Made by a program: the position numbers and the translations under genes. Of a stretch of DNA of 18,639 bases, positions 15,100 to 18,639 are shown in pieces (position 1 is the stretch's first letter; each line of letters begins with the position of its first letter). The notes under the pieces are model-generated. The model was not told where the DNA came from and did no database searches. It saw only the letters and a program-made list of their open reading frames with translations. The stretch is from contig DUZB01000023.1 of assembly GCA_013349725.1 (NCBI GenBank), positions 1 to 18,639 of the forward strand, written 5' to 3'. The DNA is from Deltaproteobacteria bacterium (GTDB lineage Bacteria; Desulfobacterota; DSM-4660; Desulfatiglandales; Desulfatiglandaceae).

Positions 15100-15789
15100 T
15101 TATCTGAAAATGCCGTATCTCAGAATACAGTATATGGCCTTGAAGCCGTCCTTCCAATTGATCTTTTTTCCCTCCTCGTATGTCCGCCCGTAGTAGGACA
15201 CGCCAACCTCAAAAATACGACATTTCAATCTTGCTATCTTGGCCGTTATTTCGGGCTCCATTCCAAACCGGTCCTGCTCGATGACGATCTGCCTAACTAT
15301 TTCGGCTTTCATCATTTTGTAACACGTTTCCATATCGGACAGATTCAGATTGGTGAACATATTTGACAGCAGGGTTAATAACCTATTGCCCACGTAATGC
15401 CAGAAAAGATGGACCCTGTGGGGACCGTCTCCAAGAAAACGTGATCCGTAAACCACATCCGCTTTCCCGTCCAGGATGGGGGTGAGCAGCTTGGGGTATT
15501 CCATGGGATCATATTCCAGGTCCGCATCCTGTATGATGGCCACATCCCCGGTAATGTATTTCAATCCTGACCTGATTGCGGCGCCTTTTCCCATATTGCT
15601 TTCATGGTATATTACCCTGTCCACGTCTTTTTCGATGTGGTTTCTTATCAATTCCGTTGTTCCGTCCGTGGAGCAGTCATCAACGAGAATGATCTCCACG
15701 TCGCGGACCGGCGATTTCCTGACAAGCGCTATCAACTCTGCGAGGGTCGCTTTTTCATTGTAGCATGGGATGATGACAGATAGTTTCAT
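15100..15789 (-). CDS. GT2 glycosyltransferase, DPM1-like
   Basis: About 229 residues from MKLSVIIPCYNE. The GT-A fold motifs are in order: VSVIIPCYNE-like first strand, ILVDDCSTDGT (about residues 34-44), NMGKGAAIRSGL, and QDADLEYDP, the DXD metal site. It resembles dolichyl- or polyprenyl-phosphate mannose/glucose synthases, and no C-terminal membrane helix is obvious. It probably transfers a sugar from a nucleotide donor to a lipid carrier or envelope glycan. I chose the ATG at 15789; a longer frame back to 15897 only reads through a 9-bp tandem repeat that yields the spurious peptide YPVNPVDPV. The Shine-Dalgarno is weak. surE lies upstream on the same strand, 177 bp away. Confidence 0.9.
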   Translation of the reverse strand: MKLSVIIPCYNEKATLAELIALVRKSPVRDVEIILVDDCSTDGTTELIRNHIEKDVDRVIYHESNMGKGAAIRSGLKYITGDVAIIQDADLEYDPMEYPKLLTPILDGKADVVYGSRFLGDGPHRVHLFWHYVGNRLLTLLSNMFTNLNLSDMETCYKMMKAEIVRQIVIEQDRFGMEPEITAKIARLKCRIFEVGVSYYGRTYEEGKKINWKDGFKAIYCILRYGIFR

Positions 15790-15796
15790 TCGCTCG

Positions 15797-15823
15797 ACAG
15801 GATCAACAGGATTGACCGGATAA
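15797..15823. repeat. 9-bp tandem repeat, three units
   Basis: ACAGGATCA, ACAGGATTG, ACCGGATAA follow each other without gaps just before the glycosyltransferase start. On the minus strand this reads as ATCCTGT-type units. Similar tracts occur, from memory, in intergenic DNA of other deltaproteobacteria. It overlaps the region where the gene's Shine-Dalgarno would be expected, which may explain the weak start context. Confidence 0.55.
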
Positions 15824-15913
15824 ATAGAACAGAACATGATTATTTTTGAAAACGTATAAGTTCTGTATGGATACTCTAACAAAGAATGACGCGTCAAGGC
15901 GAAATAACGAGGT

Positions 15914-15948
15914 CTGTATTCTGAATTCTGTCTTCTGACTCCTGTATT
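15914..15948. repeat. 7-bp tandem repeat, five units
   Basis: CTGTATT, CTGAATT, CTGTCTT, CTGACTC and CTGTATT run head to tail with consensus CTGNNTY (last unit identical to the first). It lies between surE and the glycosyltransferase gene and codes for nothing visible. Confidence 0.6.
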
Positions 15949-15966
15949 CCATCCTTATATGCCGCA

Positions 15967-16737
15967 TCAGTGGTTTTTCAAAGATGGCAGCGCAAGGCCT
16001 TTCAATCTTTGAAGTTCTCTTTCAGCAGTAAGATCGTAATGGATCGGTGTAATGGTGATCCTGTTATTTTTCAATGCGACCGAGTCGTTTTCACTGTTCC
16101 CGTTTTCAAGGAATTTTTCTCCCGTCAGCCAGTAATACCGGTTTCCTCTTGGATCAATTCGGCGCTCAAATCGCTCTATAAACCGGGAAGTTCCCTGCCT
16201 TGTGATGGATACTCCCTGAATTTTGTCTTCAGAGACAGCTGGAATGTTTACATTCAGGGCTATTCCGTCTTCCAGATCCGCCCTTATCATGAACCGGACA
16301 ATTTCCCTGCTGAAACCGGCAGCAAAGGCGAAATCCGGTTCTTTGATGGTGTCGAGGGAGATGGCTGCTGATCGTATCCCCAAAAAAGCGCCTTCGGTTG
16401 CTGCGGATACAGTTCCTGAATACAGGATGTTCACTCCCACATTGGCGCCTAAATTTATTCCGGAAAGGACCACGTCGGGACGAACATCCAACAATTCCTG
16501 TACGGCGATTTTCACACAATCTGCGGGTGTGCCCTGTACGGCATACCCGAAATCCATTCCTTTTTTCCGAATTTTCTTGACCCGGATGGGGGAAGACAAA
16601 GTGATGGCATGTCCGACCGCACTCATCTCCGATTCCGGTGCAACTACGCACAGATCGTGTTCGGGTTTCAGGGCCTGGTAAAGGGCGAACAGGCCGGGAG
16701 CGTGTATTCCGTCATCATTGGTTAGAAGAATGAGCAT
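15967..16737 (-). CDS. surE: 5'/3'-nucleotidase SurE
   Basis: A 256-residue nucleotidase of the SurE family, which hydrolyses nucleoside monophosphates with a divalent metal. The metal and catalytic residues are in their canonical places: D8-D9 in LLTNDDGIHAPG, S39 in SEMSAVGHA, and N95 in LSGINLGANVG. GTVSAATEGAFLG and, later, LNVNIPA are also typical. The start ATG at 16737 has TTGGAG upstream. The common neighbours pcm and rpoS are absent; here a glycosyltransferase follows across two short tandem repeats. Length is normal. Confidence 0.97.
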   Translation of the reverse strand: MLILLTNDDGIHAPGLFALYQALKPEHDLCVVAPESEMSAVGHAITLSSPIRVKKIRKKGMDFGYAVQGTPADCVKIAVQELLDVRPDVVLSGINLGANVGVNILYSGTVSAATEGAFLGIRSAAISLDTIKEPDFAFAAGFSREIVRFMIRADLEDGIALNVNIPAVSEDKIQGVSITRQGTSRFIERFERRIDPRGNRYYWLTGEKFLENGNSENDSVALKNNRITITPIHYDLTAERELQRLKGLALPSLKNH

Positions 16738-16815
16738 GGATCTCCAAGGTCTTGTATCAAAGCCTTCAACTTTGGCCGGAAATTCAGGGTATTAGATAGA
16801 ATTCCTGTTTAATTA

Positions 16816-16844
16816 TTGATTGTCGGTTTTGTTTACTGTATATT
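16816..16844 (+). promoter_or_regulatory. Candidate sigma-70 promoter for the membrane-anchored protein gene
   Basis: TTGATT (16816-16821, 4 of 6), a 17-base spacer and TATATT (16839-16844, 5 of 6). It lies in the 219-bp gap between divergent surE and the 16957 gene and would give a leader of about 105 bases. I found no comparably clear promoter facing surE. Confidence 0.45.
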
Positions 16845-16956
16845 GACTCCCATTGATTTTTCAAATTGTTCGAGAATATACACAATGTAACCCTGCATTT
16901 AAAAGGAAAATCTGCTGTTTTGGATTTCTTAAACTGATAAAATTGGGGGAAACACT

Positions 16957-17916
16957 ATGAGCGATAAAGGGTCCGCTCGCATATGGCTGCTGGCAGTTCT
17001 CGCGGTTGTGGTGGGTGGTTTTGGATATTACCTGTATTCGGTGAACTATTCTGATACAGCAAAAGAGCAGGCAAGCGTTGAGGTTGTTTCTGTTGAAGAG
17101 GTACAAGGGCAGCCTGTAAAAACAACTGCACTCGAAGATGACCCCGGGAAAAAACAGGATGCACCAACCACATTGGAAAAAGGCGAACCTGTATCCGGAC
17201 AGGAAGCAAAGCAGATTGTCAAAGGAAAGATAGGCAATCAAAAGCTTTCGGCCATTGAGCCCGGGTTGCCGCCGGGCCAGGGGGAACAGTACTGCAAGAA
17301 GATGGAAGAATATGTTGTAGATTACTTTAAATATCTGGATGAAAATGCCAAGACGGACCCGGACGGAAAAAAAGTCGATTCCTTTGATTATTTCAAAAGA
17401 ATTCTCAAAGATCTGGACAAGAGGCCACCGATTCCCGCGGGTGAGGGAAGCAGTCCGACGGTGATGATTGCCAATATATTCTATTTCAGCCGTGCCCTGG
17501 ACAAGAAGGATATCGCTTTTATAAGAGATATGATCGGGTCAGATAAGGACACCATGGAAATCAATATGGATATGGTTTTCCGGTGGCTTATGTTAGACAA
17601 CCATTGCCCTGATTCTAATGGATTCAGACCCTCTTTTGATGGGCTATACAAATATGCCGGTTTTTTTCTGAACACCACCGGCGGTCGCGCCTATATGTTC
17701 AGACGGTCAACGACCATTCGGCTCCTTACCACGTATTATTCTCTTCTGATTATCCACAAGGCAGACAGAAACGGTCTGAACCAGTACGGGATAGATATCC
17801 TCCCTTTTATAAAGACTGCCAAACAGGAAATGGCGCTCTATCCCAATTTTCAATTCCAAGAAGAGTATCTAAATAATCTTTTGATGATGGAAAAGTATTA
17901 CATGAAAAGGCGTTAA
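16957..17916 (+). CDS. Membrane-anchored protein of unknown function
   Basis: A 319-residue protein I do not recognise. One N-terminal transmembrane segment (about residues 9-28, IWLLAVLAVVVGGFGYYLYS) with few charges before it suggests an anchor with the bulk in the periplasm. A polar, low-complexity linker rich in Glu, Val, Lys and Pro runs to about residue 105. The remaining 210 residues look like a mostly helical domain with conserved-looking blocks PTVMIANIFYFSRALDKKD and RRSTTIRLLTTYYSLLIIHKAD and cysteines near residues 113 and 213. GGGG lies upstream of the ATG. A GAF-domain gene follows after 22 bp, so the pair is probably one operon. Codon use looks like its neighbours; nothing marks it as acquired. 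Confidence 0.85.
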   Translation: MSDKGSARIWLLAVLAVVVGGFGYYLYSVNYSDTAKEQASVEVVSVEEVQGQPVKTTALEDDPGKKQDAPTTLEKGEPVSGQEAKQIVKGKIGNQKLSAIEPGLPPGQGEQYCKKMEEYVVDYFKYLDENAKTDPDGKKVDSFDYFKRILKDLDKRPPIPAGEGSSPTVMIANIFYFSRALDKKDIAFIRDMIGSDKDTMEINMDMVFRWLMLDNHCPDSNGFRPSFDGLYKYAGFFLNTTGGRAYMFRRSTTIRLLTTYYSLLIIHKADRNGLNQYGIDILPFIKTAKQEMALYPNFQFQEEYLNNLLMMEKYYMKRR

Positions 17917-17938
17917 TTGGCGGAAAGGGGGTGCGGCA

Positions 17939-18454
17939 ATGAGAGAAAATTTTCTGGATTCCTCATTTTTTGCATTGAACAGAGTGATAGACGTGATTTA
18001 TCAGGATGAAGAAAAGCTTTCCGATATCCTCTATTTTGTCGTGTCTCTCGCATCAGAGATAACAGGAGCCAAAGGCAGTACAATTCGTGTTCTTGAGCAT
18101 GGAACGTTTGGCTTGAAAGTCGTAACTTCTCATGGTCTTTCAAAGGAATACCTTGAGTCTGGCGCCATTGACTACGGAAAGAGTGTTACAGAGATCATGC
18201 AGGGGGATATCATCATCATTAATGATTTTGAAAATGATTCCCGGATACAAAATCTGATGGCAGCGAAAAAGGAGGGGGTGAATTCCGTTATCGGCATCCC
18301 ATTTACCGTGAACGACACCACCTATTCCATTTTGCGAACCTACTATTCTTTCAGAAAGGTCCCCACCCAGGATGAAATAGCCTTCTTAAACAGTCTTGGA
18401 AAGCTCAGTTGTCTGGCTATTGAACGTGCGGCAATGAGAAGCGGATTGGGATGA
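17939..18454 (+). CDS. Stand-alone GAF-domain protein
   Basis: A 171-residue protein consisting almost only of a GAF domain (about residues 20-165). Recognisable parts are LSDILYFVVSLASEITGAKGSTIRVLE, VVTSHGLSKEYLESG, the central INDFENDSRIQN, VNSVIGIPFTVNDTTYSILRTYYSF and the final helix EIAFLNSLGKLSCLAIERA. GAF domains bind small ligands or cofactors and usually sit on kinases, cyclases or transcription factors; no output domain is present here, so it may act in trans or on a partner. The upstream membrane-anchored gene is the best candidate. The ATG at 17939 has AAAGGGGG about 9 bases upstream. Confidence 0.9.
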   Translation: MRENFLDSSFFALNRVIDVIYQDEEKLSDILYFVVSLASEITGAKGSTIRVLEHGTFGLKVVTSHGLSKEYLESGAIDYGKSVTEIMQGDIIIINDFENDSRIQNLMAAKKEGVNSVIGIPFTVNDTTYSILRTYYSFRKVPTQDEIAFLNSLGKLSCLAIERAAMRSGLG

Positions 18455-18499
18455 AAGGCATGGAAAATCAATTTCCAATCAATGCACCCGGGGACGGTC

Positions 18500-18537
18500 G
18501 AACCTCGTGGGGTCGCACCAGCAGAGCTGGTGGTTTA
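18500..18537 (+). repeat. REP-like palindrome
   Basis: CACCAGC-AGA-GCTGGTG (18516-18532) is a perfect 7-bp stem with a 3-base loop, preceded by ACCTCGTGGGGTCG and followed by GTTTA. The form is like REP sequences linked to RAYT (Y1 tyrosine) transposases, with a short conserved lead then a tight GC hairpin. No transposase is in the window. It directly abuts a truncated gene, suggesting it marks one edge of a rearrangement. Confidence 0.45.
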
Positions 18538-18538
18538 A

Positions 18539-18639
18539 TGCAAGGCAATTAAAGGTGTACCAAAGAATCAGCTTATGATGATGAAAATGATGGTCAATCA
18601 GGCTTATGAAAATATGGGACTGGCAAGCACCCAAACAAT
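18539..18639 (+). pseudogene. 5'-truncated enoyl-CoA hydratase/isomerase (crotonase) fragment
   Basis: The frame beginning at 18539, just after an in-frame TAA (18536-18538), translates as KAIKGVPKNQLMMMKMMVNQ and continues AYENMGLASTQT to the window edge. VPKNQL followed by MVNQAYENMGL resembles the C-terminal part of a group of enoyl-CoA hydratases as I remember them. The catalytic N-terminal two thirds are missing and the homology begins right next to the REP-like hairpin. ATGs at 18575 and after have no Shine-Dalgarno. I therefore call it a truncated remnant, continuing beyond the window. Confidence 0.6.

Noticed and set aside
18460..18552. 30-codon plus-strand ORF after the GAF gene
   Set aside because: It reads through the REP-like hairpin (GRTSRAGG) and has no spaced Shine-Dalgarno; better explained as repeat sequence.

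Overview
The window looks like chromosomal core DNA from a Gram-negative anaerobe of the deltaproteobacterial type (Desulfobacterota, perhaps the Syntrophus/Smithella side). This is inference from the gene set and gene order: an IHF subunit, a MerR-like gene directly after pheT, a BtuFCD-type importer, dodecin next to a TetR regulator, and a fragment of a crotonase-family gene. No marker gene settles the taxonomy. I see no rRNA, tRNA, CRISPR array or complete insertion sequence.

Layout. (1) Positions 1-2912, plus strand: the 3' part of tsaB, a small palindromic intergenic repeat, psd, rsmD overlapping coaD, then ihfA with its own candidate promoter. (2) Positions 2919-10041, minus strand: the translation cluster thrS-infC-rpmI-rplT-pheS-pheT-merR, read from high to low coordinates. 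ihfA, which often follows pheST in proteobacteria, is here convergent with this operon, only 6 bp from the merR stop. (3) Positions 10042-10471: a 430-bp divergent intergenic region with a hairpin plus T-tract in front of thrS and a candidate promoter and leader hairpin in front of btuF. (4) Positions 10472-13262, plus: a BtuF/BtuC/BtuD-like ABC importer for a corrinoid or similar metal chelate. (5) Positions 13385-14269, plus: dodecin and a TetR regulator. (6) Positions 14345-16737, minus: a secreted cyclophilin, a GT2 glycosyltransferase and surE, with two short tandem repeats between the last two. (7) Positions 16957-18454, plus: an unrecognised membrane-anchored protein and a stand-alone GAF protein. 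(8) The right edge: a REP-like hairpin abutting a 5'-truncated piece of an enoyl-CoA hydratase-like gene.

The most interesting material is RNA-level control in the translation operon. infC has no ATG/GTG/TTG at the right distance from its Shine-Dalgarno (SD), which lies in the last thrS codons; an AUA codon is at the right distance, as expected for IF3 autocontrol through a poor start codon. Between infC and rpmI there is a clear intrinsic terminator whose 5' arm can also pair upstream, giving two mutually exclusive folds: a candidate attenuator controlling L35/L20. More structure lies between rpmI and rplT, and another hairpin with a T-tract precedes thrS. All are read by eye and need folding and comparative support.
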